From: Paenibacillus sp. FSL K6-0276
GTDB lineage: Bacteria; Bacillota; Bacilli; Paenibacillales; Paenibacillaceae
Reading direction: 5' to 3'
NCBI RefSeq assembly: GCF_037977235.1
Contig: NZ_CP150276.1
Span: 2,108,001 to 2,172,000, forward strand
DNA length: 64,000 bases
This document shows, piece after piece, positions 51,155 to 59,250 of the stretch; position 1 is the stretch's first letter, and the number at the start of each line of letters is the position of its first letter. Made by a program: the position numbers and the translations under genes. The notes under the pieces are model-generated. The model did not search any database and was not told where the DNA came from. It worked only from the letters and a program-made list of their open reading frames with translations.

Positions 51155-51204
51155 AAAAAGCGGCATTTCTACCCTAGTTTACGGTAGGGAAATGCCGCTT
51201 TTTA
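51155..51204 (+). terminator. Terminator of the flavodiiron operon
   Basis: AAAAAGCGGCATTTC pairs with GAAATGCCGCTTTTT, inner TACC with GGTA. It closes the operon before the polysaccharide locus. Confidence 0.92.
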
Positions 51205-51343
51205 TCTGGAACAATTTAAGTCGCAATTATTTCAAGAACCTGTCATGAACAGCAACACGATTCCATGAGTGGTTTGAATTCTAGCCCGATTGTTACCGAA
51301 TATACCCTAAAGAAAACACAAGCTCACTCATAGAAACTCCATA

Positions 51344-51370
51344 TTGCAAGCGCTTTATTGTAGGTAGAAT
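51344..51370 (+). promoter_or_regulatory. Candidate promoter and cre-like site of the polysaccharide locus
   Basis: TTGCAAGCGCTTTATTG at 51344-51360 has the AAGCGCTT core of a CcpA site but differs from TGWAANCGNTNWCA at three positions. It overlaps a possible -35 (TTGCAA); TAGAAT (51365-51370) could be the -10 with a short 15-base spacer. Confidence 0.35.
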
Positions 51371-51413
51371 GAGGTTAGATTCAATCACTATTCGAGGAAA
51401 TGGAGGAAAGCTG

Positions 51414-51620
51414 ATGCCACATATTGAGATTAGGATGTACGAAGGTCGAACGAGTGAGCAGAAGGAGGAGATAGTCACTGTATTCACGCGGGAGTTATCC
51501 CGAATTATTGAACGGGAGGAACGATTTATTACCATCGAATTTCAAGAAATCCCCTTAGATGAGAATGCTCCGGCGAACCTGCTGAAAACAGGACCTGTAG
51601 GAAACGGTAATGAAGGCTAA
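51414..51620 (+). CDS. 4-oxalocrotonate tautomerase family protein
   Basis: 68 residues before Met removal. The catalytic amino-terminal proline (MPHIEIRMYEGRT) is present, and Arg11 (in GRT, after Met removal) matches 4-OT; the second catalytic Arg (39 in Pseudomonas 4-OT) is Thr here. Family members move protons between keto and enol forms using Pro1. GGAGG lies seven bases before the ATG. It overlaps the permease gene by 11 bases, so it is the first gene of the polysaccharide operon. Substrate unknown; a role in processing unsaturated uronates is inference. Confidence 0.8.
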   Translation: MPHIEIRMYEGRTSEQKEEIVTVFTRELSRIIEREERFITIEFQEIPLDENAPANLLKTGPVGNGNEG

Positions 51621-52566
51621 GTTAACCGGGGTTGACCTTATTAACTACAAAGCCGATACGAAAAGGTCCCTGCTTTCAAACATGTGGAAATTCAGAGCAC
51701 TCTATGTGATCGCGATTCCCGGGATCTTGTACTTTATCATTTTCAAGTACTTGCCGTTGGCCGGTTCAGTTATTGCGTTTCAGAACTACAACATTTTTAA
51801 GGGCTTTACAGGCAGTGAATGGGTGGGACTTGAGCACTTTAGGACCATGTTTCAATATCAGGATTTCGGAAGAATCTTAAGCAATACGATTCTGCTAGGC
51901 TTGTATGATCTCATATTCGCCTTCCCGGCTCCGATATTGCTTGCGCTCCTGTTGAATGAAATACGGCTTGTATTTTACAAACGGTTTTTGCAAACGGTGG
52001 TTTATATGCCCCATTTCCTGTCCTGGGTAATTGTCAGCGGCATCGCCTTGGGCATCCTCTCCCCAGGAACAGGGATTGTGAATCAGGTTTTACAAACCCT
52101 CGGCTTTGAACCAATTTATTTTCTTGGTGAAAATTCATACATTCGCACGATTTTGATCAGTTCCGGCATTTGGAGGGATTCTGGGTACGGTACGATCATT
52201 TATCTGGCCGCGTTGGCAGGAATAAATCCAGATCTGTATGAGGCTGCTGAAGTGGACGGAGCCGGGCGCTGGAAACAAACCTTAGCCATTACGCTGCCGT
52301 CTCTGATTCCGACGATTATGATTTTGTTCCTTCTCCATATCGGGAGATTTCTTGATCTTGGCTTCGAGCGGGTATGGGTATTCCTGAACGCGCTTAATAC
52401 CGGGAACGGGGAGATTCTGGACACTTATATCTATAAGGCGGGGCTGCTGTCTCAGCAATACAGTTATACAACAGCAGTGGGGCTATTCAAGTCGGTAGTT
52501 GGACTCATTTTGGTGCTCATCGGCAACATTATGAGCAAAAAAACAACCGGTGAATCGCTGTATTAA
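51610..52566 (+). CDS. ABC sugar transporter permease (LplB-like)
   Basis: 318 residues with six membrane helices. The EAA loop for ATPase docking is EAAEVDGAGRWKQTLAITLP. The long N-terminus and the PGILYFIIFKYLPLAGSVIA opening are typical of LplB/YtcP-type permeases for oligosaccharides. The ATG overlaps the tautomerase end. No ATPase gene is in the locus; these systems usually share an MsmX-type ATPase encoded elsewhere. Confidence 0.9.
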   Translation: MKAKLTGVDLINYKADTKRSLLSNMWKFRALYVIAIPGILYFIIFKYLPLAGSVIAFQNYNIFKGFTGSEWVGLEHFRTMFQYQDFGRILSNTILLGLYDLIFAFPAPILLALLLNEIRLVFYKRFLQTVVYMPHFLSWVIVSGIALGILSPGTGIVNQVLQTLGFEPIYFLGENSYIRTILISSGIWRDSGYGTIIYLAALAGINPDLYEAAEVDGAGRWKQTLAITLPSLIPTIMILFLLHIGRFLDLGFERVWVFLNALNTGNGEILDTYIYKAGLLSQQYSYTTAVGLFKSVVGLILVLIGNIMSKKTTGESLY

Positions 52567-52590
52567 TCGCTCTTTATGGAGGTAGGGATG

Positions 52591-53472
52591 ATGAGAGTAC
52601 GCTATACTCGCGGCCAGAATCTATTTAATGTGTGCAACCTTTTGTTTCTGACCGCTCTCGCTTTGGCTATGTTTCTGCCGTTTCTGAATGTGATTGCCCA
52701 GTCCTTTAGCAGCTCTGAAGCAATTATTAATGGCAGGGTAGGCTTGCTGCCAAAGGACTTTACAGCGATCAATTATCAGTACGTTTTCAGCGATCATTCC
52801 ATTTGGCGGGCGTTCGGTGTCTCCGTCTATATTACGATACTGGGCACCGCCATCAATCTGATTGCAACAGCGGCTCTCGCTTATCCGGTGTCGCGGCCGG
52901 AATTCGTAGGACGCAAATACATCGTCATGATGGTATTGTTCACGATGGTATTCAGCGCCCCTCTTATTCCGAACTTTATCCTGATCAAGAATTTGGGGCT
53001 TATGAACTCCTTGTGGGCACTCATGATTCCGGGCGCCATCAGCGCGTTTAACTTTTTCGTGATGAGAAGCTTCTTCATGCAGCTCCCTCAGGAGCTGATA
53101 GATTCCTCCCGGATCGACGGGTGTGGTGAGCTGCGGATCATCGTCAATATGGTACTGCCATTGTCCAAACCGGTAATGGCCTCATTGGGGATTTTCTATG
53201 CCGTCGGGCACTGGAATACGTACATGAGTGCTCTGTATTATATCAACAAGCCGTCCTTATGGCCTCTGCAGGTGATGTTGAAGAAGCTCTTCGAGACGGA
53301 CGATATCAGCATTGACCCGGCTTCCTCAGTTTATAGTTCTCTGGCTCACACATCACCTGAGGGCATCAAAATGGCTGTTATCATTGTCGCTACTATTCCG
53401 ATTATCATGATTTATCCGTTTCTTCAACGCCATTTCGTTAAAGGAATGATGGTCGGATCCGTCAAATCCTGA
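52591..53472 (+). CDS. ABC sugar transporter permease (YtcP/AraQ-like)
   Basis: 293 residues with six membrane helices and the EAA-type loop DSSRIDGCGELRIIVNMVLP. N-terminal FLPFLNVIAQSFSSSEAIIN is typical of the second permease of the LplBC/YtcP group. Start among three in-frame ATGs (52576, 52588, 52591): GGAGG at 52578-52582 favours the last two. Pairs with the LplB-like permease. Confidence 0.9.
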   Translation: MRVRYTRGQNLFNVCNLLFLTALALAMFLPFLNVIAQSFSSSEAIINGRVGLLPKDFTAINYQYVFSDHSIWRAFGVSVYITILGTAINLIATAALAYPVSRPEFVGRKYIVMMVLFTMVFSAPLIPNFILIKNLGLMNSLWALMIPGAISAFNFFVMRSFFMQLPQELIDSSRIDGCGELRIIVNMVLPLSKPVMASLGIFYAVGHWNTYMSALYYINKPSLWPLQVMLKKLFETDDISIDPASSVYSSLAHTSPEGIKMAVIIVATIPIIMIYPFLQRHFVKGMMVGSVKS

Positions 53473-53536
53473 TCTATCATATTATGGTAGAATAGGAACG
53501 CGTTAAGCGAGACGAATCGGAAGGTGGTATCCATGG

Positions 53537-54568
53537 ATGAGATGTGTATTAATCGTAGACGACGAGCCCATGATTCGAAAGGGACTTTCTATCATGATCC
53601 AGCAATGCGGCGAGCATCCGTATAACATTAAGCTGGCCCAGAATGGCGAAGAGGCAATCCAGCTCATAATGGAGGAACAGCCGGATTTTCTTTTTACAGA
53701 TATCCGTATGCCCAAGGTAAACGGACTAGAGCTGTGCCGGCGGCTGTCGGAGATGGAGACGGATATTCAGACTGTCGTCATCTCTGGTTATGGGGATTTT
53801 GAATACGCCCGCCAATGCGTGTCTTATGGAGTGAAAGAATATCTCCTGAAGCCCGTGAGCAAAGGGAACCTTCAAAATGTAATCGCCAAACTGGAAGCGA
53901 ATAGAGAGAAGCTGGAGAGTTTTGTCTCTGTCGCTAAACTCGATGAATGGATCGTGCGTATGGATGATGCCATCTGGACCTTGGATGAAGAGAGGCTTTA
54001 CCTTGTACTGAAGGAGTGGGAAACCGACTTTCTCCAGCGCAAGATGAGCCGAAGTCAGCAAAAAGAGCTTCTGGAAGAGGGCTACGCCTTACTTGTGAAG
54101 AAGCTCCATGTCAATTCGGTCACACCCGGTAAAAGCGTGTTAGACTTGTCCGCAGCAGCAGGACCTGAGCAGTTATTCCACTGCTTCGCAGAAGCGTCGG
54201 CAGCTATACTCGAAGAGCTTCGTAGAAAGCGCAAGGGCAAAGCAAAGGACCCGATAGAGGAAGCTAAAGCATTCATCGAAAAACATCTCGCCCAGGAAGT
54301 ATCGCTGGAAGAGGTGGCGGAAGTGCTTGGTCTAAATGCCTCTTACTTCAGTCAGATGTTTAAGCACTCGACGGGAGAGACCTTTGTACATTATCGCATT
54401 AAATGCAGGATGGAGAAGGCCAAAAGATTGCTTGCCGATGCAAGCTATCGGATCACTGATATTTCCTATGAGGTCGGGTATGCAGACCATCCTCATTTTA
54501 CGAAGACGTTCAAAAAGTTCACCGGGCTGGCTCCTTCCGAGTATCGCAACCAGCTGGGGATAGATTGA
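53537..54568 (+). CDS. AraC-type response regulator (YesN-like)
   Basis: 343 residues. Receiver domain at 1-120 with DDEPMIRKG and the phospho-acceptor Asp in FTDIRMPKVNG, Lys in LLKPVSKG. Two AraC helix-turn-helices fill the last 100 residues (SLEEVAEVLGLNASYFSQMF and ITDISYEVGYADHPHFTKTF). It would switch on the locus when its kinase senses sugar. AAGGTGG is nine bases before the ATG. Overlaps the kinase gene by one base. Confidence 0.93.
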   Translation: MRCVLIVDDEPMIRKGLSIMIQQCGEHPYNIKLAQNGEEAIQLIMEEQPDFLFTDIRMPKVNGLELCRRLSEMETDIQTVVISGYGDFEYARQCVSYGVKEYLLKPVSKGNLQNVIAKLEANREKLESFVSVAKLDEWIVRMDDAIWTLDEERLYLVLKEWETDFLQRKMSRSQQKELLEEGYALLVKKLHVNSVTPGKSVLDLSAAAGPEQLFHCFAEASAAILEELRRKRKGKAKDPIEEAKAFIEKHLAQEVSLEEVAEVLGLNASYFSQMFKHSTGETFVHYRIKCRMEKAKRLLADASYRITDISYEVGYADHPHFTKTFKKFTGLAPSEYRNQLGID

Positions 54569-56364
54569 TGAGAAAGAGTCTGTCGAACAAGCTGTTTGCC
54601 TCCTTTCTGACCGTCATTCTTCTATCCTTGTCCATGGTTGGATTTATCTCCTATTTTCAGGCTTCGGCTGAGCTTGATAAGTCTTCGGAGAAGTCTATTG
54701 CCCAAGTCATCAGAAGTGCGTCTTATCAAACGGACCTGTATTTGCAAAATTATGAAAAGGCTAGCGATTCCATCCTGTCCTACAATCAAGTCAAAGAGTT
54801 CTTGGACATGGACCCGGAGGACAGCTTCTCCTACTATCAATATACGAATGACATACAGAAGTATTTGTTTCGATCTTTGTTTATTCTGTATCCCCAGATT
54901 AATCTGATGTACGTCATCGGTGAACACGGTAAGGCCATTAGCGATGATAACTCATATCAAGCGCATAGCCTGCAGTTTCATCCCCAGGAACGCTACCGTT
55001 TCTTAAGCGAACATACGCCGGAGAGCGGCCGCATCACCATTCTCAACACGAATGTGATGAATGAAGGGGATAGGAACATTATTACGATGGTCCGCCGAAA
55101 TAGAGGGGTCTCTTCCTATCGTCCTAAAGGTATAGTGGCCATTGAATTCAAGGCAGAGGATCTGGCCCGCATATGGGAACCTCTTGATCTCGGACAGGGC
55201 GAGTCCTACTTTATCATGGACGAATTCGGCAAACTCCTCTATCGGGCGGAAGGGAATAAGAACCACCCTGGGTTATCTGCTGAGCACATTCAGAACGTAT
55301 TTCAACACCCAAATGACTCTGTCGTGGAAAAGGTAGACGGGAAAGAGTATTTGTTCGTGTCGAGAAAATCCGAATATTCTAAATGGCAGCTTGTAGTATC
55401 CATACCAGTTGGTGAGCTGCGCAAGCCTATTTCTACCATTCGTACGACCACGCTGGTGGTGGGAGTTCTCACGCTTGTCGGCACACTGTTGCTTGCCACC
55501 TGGTTCGGACGATCCATCACGAAGCCCATCCTGATTCTTAAGGAGGGCATGAGGGAGACGGAAAAAGGCAAGTGGCGCAGGCTTGAGATGAACGGCCGTC
55601 AGGATGAGCTGGGGGGATTGATGCGCAGTTACAATCTCATGGTGACCCGGCTGTCCGAAATGATTGAGCGGGTATACGAAGCGGAGCTCACAACCCAGAA
55701 GGAGGCTCTGGAGCGTCATCAGGCTGAATTCCAAGCACTCCAGCTACAGATAAATCCGCACTATCTATATAACACATTAGAGACTATTAAATGCTACGCG
55801 GTCGTTCAGGATTCGGATGAAATCACAGAAATAGTGGAGGCCATGGCATTCATGCTTCGCTACTCCATCCAAACCAATCTGGAGGAAATTACGATTGCCA
55901 ATGAGCTTAATCATGTACTGAGCTACATGACGATTCTCAAGCACCGGATCGGCAGAGAGTTCGAAATTGACGTTGTGATTCCGCCGACGCTGCTACTGGC
56001 TAAGATGGTCAGGCTGACACTTCAGCCCTTGATCGAAAATATTTTTCAGCATGCGTTTCCCGAGGGAATTGAAGATAAGCACTATATTCGAATCGACGCC
56101 AGAATAGAGGAAGACCGGTTTCTAGTTCTTGTAGAGGATAACGGCGCAGGGATGTCCCGCGAACGGCTTGATAAACTTCGTGAGAAGCTGAATCTAAATC
56201 AGCTGGCGGATACGGAAGGAGACTCCCTCTATCATAGAGGTGGAATCGGGCTCATGAACGTGCACCGGAGAATTCAAATGGTGTTCGGTGAACAATACGG
56301 GTTAAGCGTCGAAAGCGTGGAGAATGAGGGAACTCGGCTGATCTTATCCATGCCTGCGGAGTGA
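54568..56364 (+). CDS. Sensor histidine kinase (YesM-like)
   Basis: 598 residues. Membrane helix at 9-29, an extracellular sensor of about 260 residues, a second helix near 293-312 (TTTLVVGVLTLVGTLLLATW), HAMP, then His_kinase with the phospho-His in LQINPHYLYNTLE and an ATPase domain with ENIFQHAF, VEDNGAGM and GGIGLMNVHRR. Partner of the preceding regulator. The receptor domain probably detects an external oligosaccharide or the binding protein; that is inference. Confidence 0.92.
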   Translation: MRKSLSNKLFASFLTVILLSLSMVGFISYFQASAELDKSSEKSIAQVIRSASYQTDLYLQNYEKASDSILSYNQVKEFLDMDPEDSFSYYQYTNDIQKYLFRSLFILYPQINLMYVIGEHGKAISDDNSYQAHSLQFHPQERYRFLSEHTPESGRITILNTNVMNEGDRNIITMVRRNRGVSSYRPKGIVAIEFKAEDLARIWEPLDLGQGESYFIMDEFGKLLYRAEGNKNHPGLSAEHIQNVFQHPNDSVVEKVDGKEYLFVSRKSEYSKWQLVVSIPVGELRKPISTIRTTTLVVGVLTLVGTLLLATWFGRSITKPILILKEGMRETEKGKWRRLEMNGRQDELGGLMRSYNLMVTRLSEMIERVYEAELTTQKEALERHQAEFQALQLQINPHYLYNTLETIKCYAVVQDSDEITEIVEAMAFMLRYSIQTNLEEITIANELNHVLSYMTILKHRIGREFEIDVVIPPTLLLAKMVRLTLQPLIENIFQHAFPEGIEDKHYIRIDARIEEDRFLVLVEDNGAGMSRERLDKLREKLNLNQLADTEGDSLYHRGGIGLMNVHRRIQMVFGEQYGLSVESVENEGTRLILSMPAE

Positions 56365-56411
56365 GAAAATAGATGATTTCAGAAACAACTACTACTAGGA
56401 GGAAATTTGCA

Positions 56412-57173
56412 ATGAAAATTGACTTGACTGGTAAAATTTCGCTTGTTACAGGGTCCAATGCAGGGATAGGCCGACAAATCCTGGAGACTTTGGCTGCTTC
56501 CGGCGCCAAAGTGGCCGTAAACTATTTGTTCGGTTCTTCGGAGGAGACGGTCGACGCGATCCGTCAGGCTGGAGGAGAAGCTTATGCTTTTCAGGCAGAC
56601 GTAACAAGTCCTGCCCAATTGGACAATATGGTGAAGGAAATAGAAGAGCATTTTGGCGGGACCATCGATATCCTCGTCAACAATGCGGGCGGTATGATCA
56701 ATCGGGTCCCCAATACTGAAATGAACGAAGAACATTACAACAAGGTGATGGACGTCAATTTTAAATCATGCGTGTTTGCCTGCAAAGCCGTAGCAGCGGG
56801 AATGATTGCCAAGAAAAGCGGTAAAATCATCAATGTATCTTCCCTTGCGGCCCATGACGGCGGCGGACCAGGAGCTTCCATTTATGCAGCGGGCAAAGCT
56901 GCGGTATGGTCTTATACCAAGGGACTTGCCAAAGAGCTGAGTCCTCACGGAATTAATGTAAACGCTATCTCTCCTGGATTTATCGGTCAGACCGCTTTCC
57001 ATGCTACCTTTACCGCGGATGCGGCAAGACAGGCGACGATTGCGAAGATTCCGCTGGGCCGGGAAGGTGCTCCACAGGATGTGAGCAACGTAGCACTCTT
57101 CCTCGCTTCAGAGATGTCGGATTATCTGACAGGCGAAATTATTGAAATTAACGGAGGCTTGTTCATGCGATGA
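56412..57173 (+). CDS. SDR family oxidoreductase (KduD/DehR-like context)
   Basis: 253 residues, classical SDR. Cofactor motif VTGSNAGIGRQI, NNAGG, catalytic Ser in VSSLAAHDG and YAAGK (Tyr, Lys), and the C-terminal LTGEIIEINGGLF. Between two transport/signalling genes and two uronate lyases, a reductase for 4-deoxy-5-hexoseulose uronate or a related keto sugar is plausible, but the substrate is inferred only from neighbours. ATG 56412 with AGGAGG nine bases upstream. It overlaps the first lyase gene by four bases. Confidence 0.85.
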   Translation: MKIDLTGKISLVTGSNAGIGRQILETLAASGAKVAVNYLFGSSEETVDAIRQAGGEAYAFQADVTSPAQLDNMVKEIEEHFGGTIDILVNNAGGMINRVPNTEMNEEHYNKVMDVNFKSCVFACKAVAAGMIAKKSGKIINVSSLAAHDGGGPGASIYAAGKAAVWSYTKGLAKELSPHGINVNAISPGFIGQTAFHATFTADAARQATIAKIPLGREGAPQDVSNVALFLASEMSDYLTGEIIEINGGLFMR

Positions 57174-59248
57174 TGAACCTTAAGGAGAAAGCTGATACTT
57201 TTTCCTGGGTTGGTCTTGAGGTGGATAAATTGAAAATGGAGCTGGATTCCTTCCGGAGAGAAGAGATTCTGCTCCCGACAGAACCCGGCGGTTGGTGGCA
57301 CCAATATGTATGTCCCCAGCATCATACTGAGCTAATCTTCGATGCTATGGAGCGAGATGCGTTTGTCTTTTCTTGCCCGAAGGGCTGCAAGCTGGAAGGT
57401 GAACCCTACCGGGGAGCATGGCTGGTATACCGGCATCAGGCGATGGCGCGATACGCCCTGCAAGCTGCCGCGGTATTCGCCGCAGACGGAGAAGACTTCA
57501 ATAGTAGCTTAGCCCAGAAGATTCTTGTCGGTTATGCAGAGCAGTTCCCATTGTATCCGGTTCATCCCGATGCCCAACCCTGGATGCTTAGTGGCCGTGC
57601 TTTTCATCAGGCGCTGACGGAGGCTATCTGGTCCACCACGCTTATTCGGGCCTATCTGCTTCTTGTGGATCATGGAGTAACGTTCACTGAGGAGGAAGAG
57701 TTGAAGCTGCAAGTGTTCTTCACGATGCTAGAGGAGAGTATGGAGCAATACCGCCACATCCTCATTTACGAGAAGAAGAATGCAGAGAACAATTATACTG
57801 CATGGCTGAACGCTAGCCTGGCTTGTGTATATGCTGCCAAAGGCACCAGAGAAAAGCTTGCTTCTTTGCTGGAGGGAGAAGGTGGATTCTATCATCATCT
57901 GTCCATTGGCGTTAAGCCAGATGGCTTTGAATTTGAAGGCAGCACGTACTACCATATTTTTGTATTGCGGGCTTATCTCATAGCAGCCGAGATGGCTGGG
58001 CGCTTCGGGGTTGACCTCTATGTTGCCAAAGGAGATCAGGGACAATCCACCCGTGGCATGTTTCAGTTACTGGTAGAGCTTAGCGGCGATAATGGGGAGC
58101 TTCCAGCCGTGCATGATGGTCCTTATGCGCGCGTTCCTTTCGCACGAGAAATTGCTGAAGTGTTTGAAATAGGAGGTGCGGTTTACAAAGATCCGAGCCT
58201 CCAGCCAATACTGGCGAATGCTTATAGGTATCTATACGGGCAGGGAGTACGGACTGGTCTGGAGGCGGTGCTGTATGGAGTAGGTGAGAGTAAGGAGCTT
58301 CAGTCCACTTACATGGTGAGGGACTCTGTCCTACTGCCGGATTCTGGATTCGCCGTGCTCCGCCACCCGGGCAATCCGCTGTCCGTTCTGGCAGATTTCG
58401 GAGAGCATGGCGGATCACATGGGCATTTTGACAAGCTTCATATCACGATTATGCACCGATGGGGGGAGGTTGCTCCTGAGCTGGGCATGGTTCCTTATGG
58501 ATCTGTTTTGCGCAAGGAATGGTATTCCGAAACCGCGAGCCATAACACGGTTACCATCGGAGGTCGCTCCCAAGCTCCACATACCGGAAGCTGCAGGCAA
58601 TTCCGCCAGGAAGGCAACGCTACGTACTTATGGATTCGCTCGGACGGCGTCTATGAAGGAGCTGTTCTGGACCGGCATCTTGTATTGGCCGACAGTTGGT
58701 TGCTGGATTGGTTTCATGTTGAGCAGATGACGGAGCGGGATCAGGAAGTAGACTTATGGTTTCATCCGACGGGACATTTGGTGTTACCGGTGGACCCTCA
58801 CCGCGTTCGGACGGACTCTCCGACAGTCCTCGGACTGGAAGCGGGCTATGGCTCAGTAGAGGTACTGTCCGAAATGAAAAATGAGACGGACTGTACGTTA
58901 AATGCGGAGTGGAATATTCGTTATGATGGAGTGAGCACCGACCGGATATATGAAGTATCCACAAGTACTCTACTGGCGCCCGGCTCCATTATGCATGAAA
59001 TCCGCACACCGGGTAATGCCGAAGACCCGAGTAGATTGCTACGAGGCATTATGCTTCGGCATATAGGCCCGTCGGTTGATTTTATTACGGTTTATCGGGA
59101 CGGTCACGAACCTGCTGTACTGAAGCTAGTGAGTCAGGTGGGCGAACCGCCCCGAATCCAAATAGCAACAACTGGGCAACGAGTTGTCTATTGCCTTGAC
59201 CCTAAAGCGGGACTGATTCAGGAAGAGTCCCGGAATACGGAGGAGTAG
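57170..59248 (+). CDS. Heparinase II/III-family polysaccharide lyase-like protein (1)
   Basis: 692 residues, no signal peptide. A short zinc-knuckle-like segment at 48-73 (C48, H51, C69, C73 in YVCPQHHTEL and FSCPKGCKL) precedes an alpha/alpha toroid with ENNYTAWLNASLA and FEFEGSTYYHIFVLRAYL. The C-terminal beta-sandwich has the heparinase block GEHGGSHGHFDKLHI and SETASHNTVTIGGRSQ. Families PL12, PL15, PL17, PL21 and others share this fold and cut uronic-acid linkages by beta-elimination. Cytoplasmic action on imported oligosaccharides is likely. No sulfatase or GH88 gene is in the window. Confidence 0.83.
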   Translation: MMNLKEKADTFSWVGLEVDKLKMELDSFRREEILLPTEPGGWWHQYVCPQHHTELIFDAMERDAFVFSCPKGCKLEGEPYRGAWLVYRHQAMARYALQAAAVFAADGEDFNSSLAQKILVGYAEQFPLYPVHPDAQPWMLSGRAFHQALTEAIWSTTLIRAYLLLVDHGVTFTEEEELKLQVFFTMLEESMEQYRHILIYEKKNAENNYTAWLNASLACVYAAKGTREKLASLLEGEGGFYHHLSIGVKPDGFEFEGSTYYHIFVLRAYLIAAEMAGRFGVDLYVAKGDQGQSTRGMFQLLVELSGDNGELPAVHDGPYARVPFAREIAEVFEIGGAVYKDPSLQPILANAYRYLYGQGVRTGLEAVLYGVGESKELQSTYMVRDSVLLPDSGFAVLRHPGNPLSVLADFGEHGGSHGHFDKLHITIMHRWGEVAPELGMVPYGSVLRKEWYSETASHNTVTIGGRSQAPHTGSCRQFRQEGNATYLWIRSDGVYEGAVLDRHLVLADSWLLDWFHVEQMTERDQEVDLWFHPTGHLVLPVDPHRVRTDSPTVLGLEAGYGSVEVLSEMKNETDCTLNAEWNIRYDGVSTDRIYEVSTSTLLAPGSIMHEIRTPGNAEDPSRLLRGIMLRHIGPSVDFITVYRDGHEPAVLKLVSQVGEPPRIQIATTGQRVVYCLDPKAGLIQEESRNTEE

Positions 59249-59250
59249 AG

